From positions 1-51,303 of the forward strand of contig JAKIML020000114.1 of NCBI GenBank assembly GCA_022702935.2: a stretch of DNA of 51,303 nt. Reading direction: 5' to 3'. Position numbers and translations under genes: made by a program. The notes under the pieces are model-generated. The model searched no databases. It was not told where the DNA came from and saw nothing but the letters and a program-made list of their open reading frames with translations. Origin of the DNA: Bacillota bacterium. Lineage in GTDB: Bacteria; Bacillota; Clostridia; DSM-8532. This document shows, in pieces, positions 33,622 to 42,440 of this stretch; the stretch's first letter is position 1; each line of letters starts with the position of its first letter.

Positions 33622-35097
33622 TTATGCATTTCCGGCGGCCACAGCCTTTTCCAGGCGATCAATACCGATGCGGATACGGCGCAGGGTTTCCTCCTTGCCT
33701 AAGAGATCCGCAATCTCAATGGCGCCGCCAGGGGTAACCTCCCAGCCGGTAATGGCGGTACGGATGGGCCAGAGCATTTGTCCGTTCTTGATGCCCAGCT
33801 TCTCAACCAGGGTGAGGAGCTTCTCGTGGAGAGTGGCTTCGTCCCAGGTGGTGATGTCCTCAAGGACGGTAACGGCGGCTTTAAGGCTCTCCAGAGAGTT
33901 TTCAAGGGTGGTCTTCATCTTCTTATGGACATAAATATTGAGGTCATAGTCTGCGAGCTCATTGAGGAAACCCACCTTGGACGGAATTTCGGTCAGAACC
34001 TCGGTTCTGGCTTGAAGGAGCTTGCACACCTTCTTTAAGTCTATAGTTTTATTGGTAATCGCTTCGGTGAGGTAGGGGAGTGCCTTTTCATAGAAAGCAT
34101 CAAGGCTCATAGCCCGAATGTACTCTGCATTAAACCATCTGAGCTTGTTCATGTCAAAGGCCGAAGGGGATTTGCTGATACGGCTGATATTGAAGGCCTT
34201 CTCCAGTTCGGATAAGGAGAAGATCTCCTGATTGGTATCGGGGGACCAGCCCAGCAGAGCAATATAGTTGATGATGGCCTCCACCAGATAGCCCATGTTG
34301 ATAAGATCCTCAAAGCTTGCATCACCTTTGCGCTTTGAGAGCTTGGAGCCGTCGGGCTTGACAATCAGCGGCAGGTGAACATAGGTGGGAATCTCCCAGC
34401 CAAAGGCTTCGTAAAGCAGATTGTACTTGGGCGCTGAGGAAAGGTACTCGCTGCCGCGGACCACATGGGTAATGGCCATCAGATGATCGTCGATAACATT
34501 GGCAAAATTATAGGTGGGAAGCCCATCACTTTTTAAAAGGATCTGATCCTCCAGCATACTGTTTTCCACGGTAATGGAGCCGTAAACCGCATCCTCGAAG
34601 GTGGTGGTGCCTTCCCGGGGCATCTTTTGACGGATGACATAGGGTTCGCCATTTTTGAGCTTTTCCTCAATCTCTTCCGGGGTCAGATTAAGGCAATGTC
34701 TGTCATACATAAAGGTCTGGTTCTTGCTTTCGGCATCAGATCTTAAGGCATCCAGCCTCTCCTTGGTGCAGAAGCAATAGTAGGCATGGCCCTTTTTCAC
34801 CAGTTCCTCGGCATAGGGCTTATAGGTATCCTTGCGTTCGCTCTGGACATAGGGGGCATAGGGCCCACCTACATCGGGGCCTTCGTCGTGCTGCATACCG
34901 CAGAGCTTCAAGGTTTTATAGATCACATCAACGGCGCCCTCCACAAGGCGTTCCTGATCGGTATCCTCAATGCGGAGAATGAATTTTCCGTTCTGGGATT
35001 TGGCAATCAGGTATTCATAGAGGGCAGTTCTTAAATTGCCAATATGCATGTACCCTGTGGGGCTTGGTGCATAACGTGTTCTGACTTGGCGTTCCAT
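33622..35097 (-). CDS. gltX: Glutamyl-tRNA synthetase
   Basis: This enzyme charges tRNA-Glu (and tRNA-Gln in bacteria lacking GlnRS); class I synthetase, 491 residues. Seen: the HIGH-equivalent [14 protein letters not shown] near the N terminus, CFCTKERLD in the zinc-like insertion, RGSEYLSS, and the KMSKS-equivalent KLSKRKG. The anticodon-binding helical half follows. The ATG is chosen because homology starts there. It is a stand-alone gene, convergent with the Hsp70-HerA operon. Confidence 0.96.
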   Translation of the reverse strand: MERQVRTRYAPSPTGYMHIGNLRTALYEYLIAKSQNGKFILRIEDTDQERLVEGAVDVIYKTLKLCGMQHDEGPDVGGPYAPYVQSERKDTYKPYAEELVKKGHAYYCFCTKERLDALRSDAESKNQTFMYDRHCLNLTPEEIEEKLKNGEPYVIRQKMPREGTTTFEDAVYGSITVENSMLEDQILLKSDGLPTYNFANVIDDHLMAITHVVRGSEYLSSAPKYNLLYEAFGWEIPTYVHLPLIVKPDGSKLSKRKGDASFEDLINMGYLVEAIINYIALLGWSPDTNQEIFSLSELEKAFNISRISKSPSAFDMNKLRWFNAEYIRAMSLDAFYEKALPYLTEAITNKTIDLKKVCKLLQARTEVLTEIPSKVGFLNELADYDLNIYVHKKMKTTLENSLESLKAAVTVLEDITTWDEATLHEKLLTLVEKLGIKNGQMLWPIRTAITGWEVTPGGAIEIADLLGKEETLRRIRIGIDRLEKAVAAGNA

Positions 35098-35211
35098 TAA
35101 AATCTTCCTTCCAAAATATTAATTGTACCTTCATCATGCATTATTCACATGAAGCATTCGCTTTATCACAGTGAGAAAGCCTTTGCTTTCATCATCCTGG
35201 GCAGTATTTAA

Positions 35212-36207
35212 TCATTTGGATGAGGCACTGGCCGAAGCCCCGGCGGCTGCAGCAGCACAGCAGGCTGCGGTTTGGGCGGCGATAATGGCCTCAATGGTCG
35301 CACCCACCCCGAGACGAAGCAGGGAGGAATTGCTTTGGTCCTTTACCTTGGAGTAATGGTTACAGACCAGAGCGGCTGAAAGCAGCAGATGGAATTCTCT
35401 TTCACCCCATCTATAGCATCTGTGCTCCTTTATATAGTCAAGGGTTTCCAAGGTTTTATGAACCGCGTTCTCCCAATGATCACCGGTAAGGGCCAAAAAG
35501 CCGATGGTTCCATAGAACATGGACGAGACCCTGTTCTTATTTTCCCGGAGCTTTTCCTTAATAAAAGTACAGCGTACGGCTTTTTCTTCGGGCGAGGCAG
35601 GGTCAAAAATCAGCATTTGAGACAGGAACTGAAGTCCATTGCCGATGTGGAACCCCGATCGCCTAAGCAGGCTATAGGTATTTTCAACCTCTGCCATGAT
35701 CTTGTCAACAGGCTGGTCGGTGGAGGCCAGAATGACTGCTGAGGCATAATCGTCAGATGAGGTCAGGAAAGGATGGTTGTGCTTCATCTCACGATAAATG
35801 GCATGAGCTGCTTGGGCTTTGGCCTCCTCTGAGCCCTGTGCAGTTGTTGTGTAGAGGGTATGGGCCGCAATGGGCAGGTAAGTGGAGGACCTGAACCCGG
35901 CAGCCTTGAGCACGCTGTAACAATGGGATATTTTTTCGATTTCTGTCTCGGGGGATTTCCCGCCTGCTAATAAGAAGGCAGCGATATAGGGCCTTGCCGA
36001 TCTTAAATAGGAGAAGAAACCGGTTTTTTTCTTGAGTACCTTGAGGGCCTCCAGAAATTCTTCCATATTGGGTCTTCTTCCTTCGAGGGCATAGGCCAGG
36101 GCACAGAGCTTTGTATAGTAGGATGTCGTTTTCCACATCAAGGGTCTCTTGAGCTGAAGAAAACTGTCGCAAAATAAGGCCACATCATGCTGTAATGCGC
36201 TATCCAT
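35212..36207 (-). CDS. DUF4003-type helical protein
   Basis: 331 residues, similar by pattern to the DUF4003 family of Bacillota, whose function is unknown. Seen: an all-helical protein with motifs RPNMEEFLEALKVLKKKTGFFSYLRS, SSDDYASAVILAS and a final RWGEREFHLLLSAAL. The last 30 residues are an Ala/Ser-rich tail (CCAAAAAGASASASS). The ATG at 36207 follows GGGGTGTG; a longer frame exists but has no ribosome site. It is a single gene, divergent from the sigma factor. Soluble, probably cytoplasmic. Confidence 0.75.
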   Translation of the reverse strand: MDSALQHDVALFCDSFLQLKRPLMWKTTSYYTKLCALAYALEGRRPNMEEFLEALKVLKKKTGFFSYLRSARPYIAAFLLAGGKSPETEIEKISHCYSVLKAAGFRSSTYLPIAAHTLYTTTAQGSEEAKAQAAHAIYREMKHNHPFLTSSDDYASAVILASTDQPVDKIMAEVENTYSLLRRSGFHIGNGLQFLSQMLIFDPASPEEKAVRCTFIKEKLRENKNRVSSMFYGTIGFLALTGDHWENAVHKTLETLDYIKEHRCYRWGEREFHLLLSAALVCNHYSKVKDQSNSSLLRLGVGATIEAIIAAQTAACCAAAAAGASASASSK

Positions 36208-36385
36208 AAAAACACACCCCGCTTCAATGATAACATAGCTATTATACATGATTATTCCATGACTTGACAGATATTTTGTTTGAGCTTTTTGCCATGGAGA
36301 GGTTAAGAAGCAGGCCTGCTGTACGCCTCAGACATAAAAGGGTGGCTATAAGCGCTCGAATATAATATAATCTTTAATGGGCAAA

Positions 36386-36410
36386 TGAACCGAATTCTCA
36401 GACTTTCGTC
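36386..36410 (+). promoter_or_regulatory. Candidate ECF-sigma autoregulatory promoter
   Basis: TGAACC (36386-36391) and CGTC (36407-36410) are separated by 15 bases, close to the TGAAAC-N16-CGTA/C type used by ECF sigma factors. It lies 29 bases before the sigma-factor start. TATAAT-like boxes at 36361-36371 lack a matching -35. Confidence 0.5.
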
Positions 36411-36439
36411 AAATAAAATGAAGGAGGGGGGCAATAAGG

Positions 36440-36955
36440 TTGACTCCTTCGGAGATGACAAGCGAAATAACGCGTTTAATTGAGCAATATGGGGATGATA
36501 TTCTAAGAACCGCCATGGTCATATTAAAGTCAAAAGAATTGGCAGAGGATGTCTATCAGGAAACCTTCTTAAGGGTGTGCCGCTCATTTTCCAATTATCG
36601 GAGGGAGAGCAGTGAAAAAACCTGGATTACCAGTATAGCCGTCAATGTCTGCCGTGACTATATGAGAAGCTCATGGAAAAAACGCGTGATTGTTACTGAA
36701 GATTTTTTAACCTATTCGTCGGATAGCGATACCGAGGAGCTTATTGAAAAGCGCAATGAAAGAAAAGAGCTTTTGGACGCGATCATGAAATTACCTGATA
36801 AATATCGTCAGATTATTCATCTCTATTATTATCAGGAGATGGATGTCAAGGATATTGCCAAGGTATTGAAGATACCGGGGGGAACGGTGAAGAGCAGGTT
36901 GTTCAAGGCGCGCAATTTGCTTTATGGTTTGATGGGAGGTGAGGCTCATGGTTGA
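36440..36955 (+). CDS. RNA polymerase sigma factor, ECF subfamily
   Basis: This directs RNA polymerase to stress-type promoters; 171 residues. Seen: region 2 with ELAEDVYQETFLRVCRSFSNYR (the DVxQETF core motif) and WITSIAVNVCRDYMRSSWKK, and region 4 with LPDKYRQIIHLYYYQEM and the helix-turn-helix VKDIAKVLKIPGGTVKSRL. The start is a TTG at 36440 after AAGGAGG; an ATG at 36455 is directly against GGAG and less suitable. It overlaps the next gene, a membrane protein, by 8 bases, the usual sigma/anti-sigma arrangement. Confidence 0.93.
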   Translation: MTPSEMTSEITRLIEQYGDDILRTAMVILKSKELAEDVYQETFLRVCRSFSNYRRESSEKTWITSIAVNVCRDYMRSSWKKRVIVTEDFLTYSSDSDTEELIEKRNERKELLDAIMKLPDKYRQIIHLYYYQEMDVKDIAKVLKIPGGTVKSRLFKARNLLYGLMGGEAHG

Positions 36956-38078
36956 ATCATTTGAAAGGGAGAGAACCCCTGCCGTCAGTGATGACTTAAT
37001 AAGGGATGCGTTAAGGACGGGGCTTTCGAGCATTCATGCCTCAGACGATCTCATCAAGGAAACCTTGGCTGCATGCCAAAAAGAGCTTAAACAGGTGGAG
37101 ATTAAGGACAAAAAGAGCCCTCATAAACCCATCTGGTCATGGATGCTCAAGCTTGGAACACCTCTTGCGGCCGGGGCCTTGGTTTGCGTTCTTGTATTCA
37201 GCAGACCCATGATGAAATCCTCGACCGGTAATGCGGCGGCGCCTGTACCTTCGGCTGCAGGAAGCAGCGAAGTAATGTCGGATGAGGATCAACTGGCTAT
37301 AGCCTTTTCAGAACCTCAGGATTCTGCCTATAAAGCTGCTGAGGATCCAACATCGGCCTCTATTTCAGGATTGGGTTCAGACAGAAAAGGACTGCAGTCT
37401 GAGCAGACCTACACCCATAGAATTGAGGTCCTTTTCTCGGCGGCCAATCGAACCGAAATGGAATATTCGCCGGATAATGCCGGGTACATGGAGTATTTTG
37501 AAGCCATCGTGACCCAATATAACACGGTGCAGGGTACACAGCTCTCCCTTAACAAGACAGGTGTGACCCGGGTTGAGACCTTGGTGGAGACAGGTGTAAC
37601 GGCTGACATGCTCCGGAATATGACCAATTACCATGAACTGCTCAGTGGCAAGGGATATTGGCTTTTACCGCTCCATAATGCCGACGGCTTGATTGAGGGG
37701 CTGGTCACTGTCAACGCCATGGAGGCACAGAATAAGGATCTCATTGTTGCTGACAATGATTTTGTGTTCTCCACCAATCATCATCGCTTTTTGGTTTCAC
37801 CCCATCCCAACGGCAATTTGGTGGCAAAGAACTGCGAAAAGATGTTTGATACGACAAGTTTGATCAATGAGATAAAGGTCAGTGGCATAAAGAATGTGAC
37901 CGACTTAACCGTTGTGGATATCAACTTTGGCATGGACTTCCTCGTCATGTTTGAAGGGGATGGAAAGCAGATGGCAATACCCTTTGTGCTCGAGCAGGAG
38001 GCTTATGGCCTGGAGAATCAACGGATATATCCTTCGGTGGAACTCATTGAAATTATCACTGAAAAAATGCTGGAATGA
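36948..38078 (+). CDS. Putative membrane anti-sigma factor
   Basis: 376 residues. Seen: an N-terminal cytoplasmic part (1-60) with helical DDLIRDALRTGLSSIH and DDLIKETLAACQKELKQ, a single membrane helix (about 65-83, LGTPLAAGALVCVLVFS) and an extracytoplasmic domain of about 290 residues beginning with an Ala/Ser/Pro-rich linker. There is no HxxxCxxC zinc anti-sigma motif. The call rests on topology and the 8-base overlap with the ECF sigma gene; GGGAGG lies 8 bases before the ATG. The outer domain probably senses an envelope signal. Release by regulated proteolysis would be typical. Confidence 0.72.
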   Translation: MVESFERERTPAVSDDLIRDALRTGLSSIHASDDLIKETLAACQKELKQVEIKDKKSPHKPIWSWMLKLGTPLAAGALVCVLVFSRPMMKSSTGNAAAPVPSAAGSSEVMSDEDQLAIAFSEPQDSAYKAAEDPTSASISGLGSDRKGLQSEQTYTHRIEVLFSAANRTEMEYSPDNAGYMEYFEAIVTQYNTVQGTQLSLNKTGVTRVETLVETGVTADMLRNMTNYHELLSGKGYWLLPLHNADGLIEGLVTVNAMEAQNKDLIVADNDFVFSTNHHRFLVSPHPNGNLVAKNCEKMFDTTSLINEIKVSGIKNVTDLTVVDINFGMDFLVMFEGDGKQMAIPFVLEQEAYGLENQRIYPSVELIEIITEKMLE

Positions 38079-38092
38079 TTTTAAAAAAAGGG

Positions 38093-38122
38093 TTGACAAG
38101 AAGCGCAGACCTCATGTAATAT
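38093..38122 (+). promoter_or_regulatory. Promoter of tRNA-Tyr
   Basis: TTGACA (38093-38098) is followed by A/T-rich -10 candidates TGTAAT (16-base gap) and TAATAT (18-base gap); the register is ambiguous. An 8-bp hairpin, CATGCGGC/GCCGCATG (38127-38151), lies between the promoter and the tRNA. Confidence 0.6.
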
Positions 38123-38157
38123 AATACATGCGGCTCGACGAAAGCCGCATGATAAAT

Positions 38158-38243
38158 GGGGGAATTCCCGAGTGGCCAAAGGGGGCAGACTGTAAATCTG
38201 TTGTCTGACGACTTCGGTGGTTCAAATCCACCTTCCCCCACCA
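38158..38243 (+). tRNA. tRNA-Tyr (anticodon GTA), CCA encoded
   Basis: The 7-bp acceptor stem GGGGGAA/TTCCCCC closes the molecule, with A73 and an encoded CCA at 38241-38243. The anticodon stem GCAGA/TCTGT carries the loop CTGTAAA, anticodon GTA. The long variable arm around CTGACGACTTCGG is typical of bacterial tRNA-Tyr (class II), and the T arm has GGTTCAAATCC. GTA is a substrate of the Tgt encoded at 14904-16025, so G34 is likely queuosine-modified. It is a single tRNA gene with its own promoter and terminator. Confidence 0.96.
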
Positions 38244-38246
38244 GAG

Positions 38247-38276
38247 AAACCGTCCGAATAAATCGGACGGTTTTTT
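38247..38276 (+). terminator. Intrinsic terminator after tRNA-Tyr
   Basis: AAACCGTCCGA (38247-38257) pairs with TCGGACGGTTT over a five-base loop, ending in six T residues. Confidence 0.93.
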
Positions 38277-38352
38277 CATATCCTTCGACAAAAAATCCAT
38301 ACCGGGCAAAACTATGTAAAGACACATCAATTCTGGTAATAAATAGATGTTG

Positions 38353-38361
38353 TGATATAAT
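38353..38361 (+). promoter_or_regulatory. Extended -10 promoter of the EamA gene
   Basis: TGATATAAT has a perfect TATAAT (38356-38361) preceded by TG one base earlier; the -35 is weak. It is 40 bases before the ATG. Confidence 0.55.
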
Positions 38362-38401
38362 TGAAGCATTAAATCTGTAGTGATGCGGAGGATATTTCAC
38401 C

Positions 38402-38815
38402 ATGTGGATATTATTTGCAATTCTGTCTGCGGTATTTGCGGCACTTACATCCATACTGGCTAAGGTGGGCATAGAGAATGTTAATTCCAATCTGGCTACA
38501 GCCGTCAGAACCTGTGTGGTTTTAGTTATGGCATGGGCCATGGTCTTTCTGACCAACACCCAATCGGGACTTTCCACCATCAGTCGCAAGAGCTGGATCT
38601 TTTTGATTTTATCGGGTCTTGCCACAGGCGCATCCTGGCTCTGCTATTTTCGGGCCATTCAAATCGGCCAGGTATCCAAGGTTGCGCCAATAGATAAGCT
38701 GAGCGTAGTTATTACGCCCATTCTGGCCTTCCTGTTCCTTCATGAGACATTCTCAGTTAAAACCCTGATAGGGTGTGCCCTTATTGGTGCCGGAACCTTA
38801 TTCATGGTTCTTTAG
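38402..38815 (+). CDS. Half-size EamA-family membrane transporter
   Basis: 137 residues with four to five membrane helices. Seen: a single EamA unit, with ILAKVGIENVNSNLATAVRT near the start, WLCYFRAIQIGQVSKVAPIDKLSVV, and LIGCALIGAGTLFMVL at the end. Typical drug/metabolite transporters have two such units, so this one should act as a dimer. It is not a truncation: start and stop are clean, CGGAGG precedes the ATG, and short single-EamA proteins are a known group. The substrate is unknown. Confidence 0.85.
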   Translation: MWILFAILSAVFAALTSILAKVGIENVNSNLATAVRTCVVLVMAWAMVFLTNTQSGLSTISRKSWIFLILSGLATGASWLCYFRAIQIGQVSKVAPIDKLSVVITPILAFLFLHETFSVKTLIGCALIGAGTLFMVL

Positions 38816-38905
38816 AATGGAGAACCTATGGATTTGCCCCTCCTGTTCAAAATCGGACGCAGGATTATTCCTTCTCAATGAAGCCAGCAATTGGATGCTA
38901 TCAGA

Positions 38906-38959
38906 TTTTACCTGAGCCTTGGCGGGTGTTGGTTTTGCCTGAGCCTTAGTGCGTGTTGG
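38906..38959. repeat. Two-copy 27-bp tandem repeat at the acyltransferase 3' end
   Basis: 38906-38932 and 38933-38959 are adjacent 27-bp units differing at four positions. The right copy encodes the last residues and stop codon of the minus-strand acyltransferase gene. The left copy lies beyond the stop and, being a multiple of three long, would continue the same frame. Confidence 0.8.
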
Positions 38960-40136
38960 GCTTAGGGGATGCTGCCCTTTTTGACTTAAGGCTCTTTAGT
39001 ATTGCCTGAATATTTAAGGTCCTGCATGCCGAAGCAAAGCTCTGGCCCGTAAAGATATAGCAGGTGGGCTTAAGACTGGCGAGAAGAATGATGAGGACAA
39101 GGGACAGAACAAAGACCAGAAGGGTGCAAAGAAGCAGGGTGAGCACCGATGGAGCAGGCCATAGCTTAAACCATCTTGAAAGCAAGCTTACCAGCAGATT
39201 GTGAACAAGATAAATACCAAAGGAGGCAGAGGATAAAAGTCCTGTCCAAAAGGAGGCGCCCCTGGACAGGGAGCGGCGCTGCAACAGTTCTTTGATTAAC
39301 AGAAACAGGGCCACGGACAGAATGAGCGTAAAGACCTTGGAATAGCTTTTAAACACTTCGCTGTATTCGCCCATTTTCAGGGTCATAGCCCATGTTCCCA
39401 CCGAGATGAGGGCCGTGTCCACAAGGATGATGGCAGTCAACAGTCCCTTGGAAAAGGGCTTTTTACTTTTATAGAGGACATAACCCAGAATAAAATACCC
39501 CAGATAGCCGTTGAGGACATTGAGATGGAACTGGGAATGAAAGGTAAACAGGGCATTGAAGGGCTTGGGCAGAAGGGCGGCCAGGGTAGGCGCCAAGGAG
39601 CTGAAGAAAAACCAAAGCACCAGAAGATAGATCATCAGTCTCTTGTCCAGCGCATCCACCAGTTTCTTGATAAGCGGGGAGATGAGATGAATAGGAATCA
39701 GCGCGTACATAAACCATAAATGCACAGTGGCGGGCTGACTGACAATATTCTTAAGCTTGGAGGCGATCTCCGTCCAATTAAACTGTCCTGTGGCGAGATA
39801 GCCCATGAACGCGTAAAAAGCAATGGCTGCTACCGACCAGAGCGCCAAAGGGATGAGAACCTTGGGAAGACGCTTTTTCCATGTAAAGGCCAGGGATTGG
39901 GTCTTTGGGCTGGAAAGCAGCATGGCCCCTGAAAGCATAAAGAAAATGGGGACACTGGTGCTCATCAGTGCGGTCAGGACATTGGCCGTATGCCAGACCC
40001 CGGAGCCAAGATTGCCCCTTAGTGAGCCTGCCGCCGTATGCAAAAAGACCACCGACAGCATGGACAGGATGCGCAGAATATCGATATAGGGGATATGTTC
40101 ATTGTTTTGTGCTTTTTCTTCCATGGTTTTAGACAT
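38946..40136 (-). CDS. Membrane acyltransferase (acyltransferase family 3)
   Basis: This polytopic enzyme, of the type that O-acetylates surface sugars, is 396 residues with about ten membrane helices. Seen: the family start IPYIDILRILSMLSVVFLH with the conserved His, STSVPIFFMLSGAMLL, HLWFMYALIPIHLISP, and SFGIYLVHNLLVSLL near the end. GGAG lies 6 bases before the ATG. The C-terminal 35 residues are basic and the stop codon falls in a 27-bp tandem repeat. It is a single gene; the glycan operon at 43518-49484 may supply its substrate, which is inference. Confidence 0.88.
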   Translation of the reverse strand: MSKTMEEKAQNNEHIPYIDILRILSMLSVVFLHTAAGSLRGNLGSGVWHTANVLTALMSTSVPIFFMLSGAMLLSSPKTQSLAFTWKKRLPKVLIPLALWSVAAIAFYAFMGYLATGQFNWTEIASKLKNIVSQPATVHLWFMYALIPIHLISPLIKKLVDALDKRLMIYLLVLWFFFSSLAPTLAALLPKPFNALFTFHSQFHLNVLNGYLGYFILGYVLYKSKKPFSKGLLTAIILVDTALISVGTWAMTLKMGEYSEVFKSYSKVFTLILSVALFLLIKELLQRRSLSRGASFWTGLLSSASFGIYLVHNLLVSLLSRWFKLWPAPSVLTLLLCTLLVFVLSLVLIILLASLKPTCYIFTGQSFASACRTLNIQAILKSLKSKRAASPKPNTH

Positions 40137-40345
40137 GGCGTACTCCTTCTTTAATCAGTAAACTATATACATTGTATCTCAAAACGACGCAATTTTCCTG
40201 GGTGAAACGCTAATTTTTTCTATTTTGTCCGAGATATAGGGATCCTCAATCATGACCCGATTTATCGTCGAAAAAGGAATAAAACTGTGAATTAAAGCCG
40301 TATTATGTTACACTAAAAGAAATACCGGTATACAAAGGAGTCACC

Positions 40346-41554
40346 ATGTTTTCATACCAACGAAAAAGAAAACTACCCCTGTTGATGGTTTTGATGGTTT
40401 TATTCCTCTTCATTCCCTGGACAAATGCTTTGGGACAGGATGCGCTGCCCGAAGATGGCGCCTATTTCGATGGGGTCATGGGAGAGGACATCGCCCAGGA
40501 GATTCCCACTGTCACCGCCAGAGGAAAGGTTACAAGGGTTTTGGAAGAGCGTGAGGATCAGATTGAGTCCTCCGGGGGCGCTTTTGAGAACACCATGCAG
40601 TATGTGGAGGTCAAAATTATTAATGGCCCCTACAAAAACCAAATTGTCACTGCCGAATATGCACTGAGTCTGGCCTTTACTGAAGATGAGCAGAATGTCT
40701 CGCTTAAAGTGGGAGATGAAGTGCTTCTGACCATGGAGCTGGACGATGGGGGAAGCATTGTCTATGCCTACATCTATAATGTGGCCAGGGATAAATCCCT
40801 GCTCCTCTTGGTCATCCTTTTTGCCGGAGTCATCCTGGCCATAGGCCGATTGAAAGGCTTAAGGACACTCATCACCCTGATATTAACCGTTCTGGCAATT
40901 TTCTATGTTCTTTTGCCCCTCATATTAAGAGGCTTTGATCCCATCTTTGTGACAGTTTGGGTATGTATGGCCATAACGGCCGTCACCCTGCTTTTAGTCA
41001 GCGGACCCAATAAAAAAACGCTGTCAGCCCTTATTGGCACCATTGGCGGGGTTGTAGCTGCCGGCACTATTGCAAAGATCATCGGCACAATGGCAAAGCT
41101 GACAGGGCTTGGGGATGAAGAATCCATGATGCTTTTGTACATTCCCCAGAATATAAAGTTCGATTATAAAGGGCTTTTGTTTGCCGGAATCATCATTGGT
41201 GCCCTGGGCGCTGCCATGGACGTGGGTTTGTCCCTGTCCTCCGCCATGTTTGAGCTTAAGGAGCAGAACCCCAAATTACGGCGAGGTGCCCATATTAAGG
41301 CCGGTATGAACATTGGCCGGGATATGATGGCCACCATGTCCAATACCTTGATTCTGGCTTATGTGGGCGGTTCCTTACCGCTGCTCATTCTTCTGTTTGC
41401 CTACCAGATGCCTTTTATTGAGATGATCAATCAGGACGGTCTGGCCAGTGAGATAGTGCGCTCCTTAGCGGGCAGTGTGGGCTTAATCCTGACCATCCCC
41501 ATTACGGCAGTGGTATCAGCCCTTTTATGTGAAAAGGATGACCCCAGGCGGTAG
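40346..41554 (+). CDS. YibE/F-family membrane protein
   Basis: 402 residues. Seen: a signal-like N-terminal helix (about 10-30), an extracytoplasmic domain of about 120 residues (VTARGKVTRVLEER...GDEVLLTMEL), then seven to eight membrane helices with the YibE/F features RLKGLRTLITLILTVLAIFY, GAAMDVGLSLSSAMFEL, GRDMMATMSNTLILAYVGG and TIPITAVVSALL. The family is common in Bacillota and its role is unknown; transport has been suggested. AAAGGAG precedes the ATG. A bidirectional terminator separates it from rubrerythrin. Confidence 0.9.
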   Translation: MFSYQRKRKLPLLMVLMVLFLFIPWTNALGQDALPEDGAYFDGVMGEDIAQEIPTVTARGKVTRVLEEREDQIESSGGAFENTMQYVEVKIINGPYKNQIVTAEYALSLAFTEDEQNVSLKVGDEVLLTMELDDGGSIVYAYIYNVARDKSLLLLVILFAGVILAIGRLKGLRTLITLILTVLAIFYVLLPLILRGFDPIFVTVWVCMAITAVTLLLVSGPNKKTLSALIGTIGGVVAAGTIAKIIGTMAKLTGLGDEESMMLLYIPQNIKFDYKGLLFAGIIIGALGAAMDVGLSLSSAMFELKEQNPKLRRGAHIKAGMNIGRDMMATMSNTLILAYVGGSLPLLILLFAYQMPFIEMINQDGLASEIVRSLAGSVGLILTIPITAVVSALLCEKDDPRR

Positions 41555-41602
41555 ACTTTTGCTTAGGTCAGAAAAATAATATAAGTCTTCTTACGCATAA
41601 AC

Positions 41603-41634
41603 AATAAGCCCGCAGGATAACCTGTGGGCTTATT
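41603..41634. terminator. Bidirectional terminator between YibE/F and rubrerythrin genes
   Basis: AATAAGCCCGCAGG pairs with CCTGTGGGCTTATT over a four-base loop: 14 bp with one G-U. Its A/T-rich ends serve both strands of the convergent pair. Confidence 0.85.
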
Positions 41635-41654
41635 GCATGAAACTGCGCTATGCA

Positions 41655-42248
41655 TCAATAGTTTTCAACAAACAGCTCGAAGTAGGCTTTGGGATGGATG
41701 CATGCGGGGCATTTCTCAGGAGCTTCACTGCCTTCATGAATGTATCCGCAGTTTCCGCATTTCCAATAGGTCTTGCCGTCCTTTACAAAAACGGTGCCCT
41801 CTTCTACATTCTTGGCCAGCTTCAGGAAACGCTCCTCGTGTCTCTTTTCAACCTCAGCAATCTTTCTGAAGGCTGCGGCGATTTCCGGGAAGCCTTCTTC
41901 CTGAGCCACATCAGCGAACGCAGGATAAAGGTCGGTCCATTCTTCGTTTTCACCGCTGGCTGCGGCTTTGAGGTTATCTAAGGTGTTGCCTTGGGCAACA
42001 GGATAGGAAGCCTGGATTTCGATCATGGCAGGAAGCTCGTCAGCGAGCCCTTCCAGAAGGAACTTGTAGAATCTCTTGCCATGTTCCTTCTCATTGTCAG
42101 CAGTTTCGATAAAAATGTTCTTGATCTGCTTAAAGCCTTCCTTATCGGCAACCGAAGCATAGAAGGTGTAACGGTTGCGGGCCTGGGATTCCCCGGCAAA
42201 GGATTTGAGCAGATTTTCTGCAGTTTTGGTGCCTTTTAAGCTTTTCAT
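41655..42248 (-). CDS. Rubrerythrin
   Basis: This peroxide-reducing diiron protein of anaerobes is 197 residues. Seen: helices with the metal ligands in [45 protein letters not shown] and [11 protein letters not shown], then a C-terminal rubredoxin domain with two cysteine pairs (CGNCG and CPAC). The ATG at 42248 follows AGGAGGG; an in-frame start eight codons upstream lacks a ribosome site. It has its own promoter. It likely supports oxidative-stress defence in an anaerobe. Confidence 0.95.
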   Translation of the reverse strand: MKSLKGTKTAENLLKSFAGESQARNRYTFYASVADKEGFKQIKNIFIETADNEKEHGKRFYKFLLEGLADELPAMIEIQASYPVAQGNTLDNLKAAASGENEEWTDLYPAFADVAQEEGFPEIAAAFRKIAEVEKRHEERFLKLAKNVEEGTVFVKDGKTYWKCGNCGYIHEGSEAPEKCPACIHPKAYFELFVENY

Positions 42249-42283
42249 AAAATCCCTCCTTGTAACATTCAAACTCCTCTACC

Positions 42284-42312
42284 ATCTTAACAGAAATAAA
42301 AGAAAGGATCAA
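42284..42312 (-). promoter_or_regulatory. Promoter of the rubrerythrin gene
   Basis: On the minus strand, TTGATC (42307-42312) and TAAGAT (42284-42289) are separated by 17 bases, with a TG one base before the -10 (extended -10). Confidence 0.6.
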
Positions 42313-42373
42313 ACAAGGCAATAGAAAAATGATCCAGAGGAGGGCCCGTGAACTCATGGAAAGACAACCCCTC

Positions 42374-42402
42374 TTGCTCTGGTCAAAAAGAGGATTTATG
42401 AT
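42374..42402 (+). promoter_or_regulatory. Promoter of the FAD-reductase gene
   Basis: TTGCTC (42374-42379) and TATGAT (42397-42402) are separated by 17 bases, about 40 bases before the ATG. Confidence 0.65.
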
Positions 42403-42440
42403 AGAATAGTGAAAAAAGTCGATGCTTAAGGAGGCTATTC

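Noticed and set aside
33422-33934. A plus-strand frame starting in the gap after the Hsp70-HerA operon
   Set aside because: Most of it is antisense to gltX, and the N-terminal part overlaps strong inverted repeats. There is no ribosome site.
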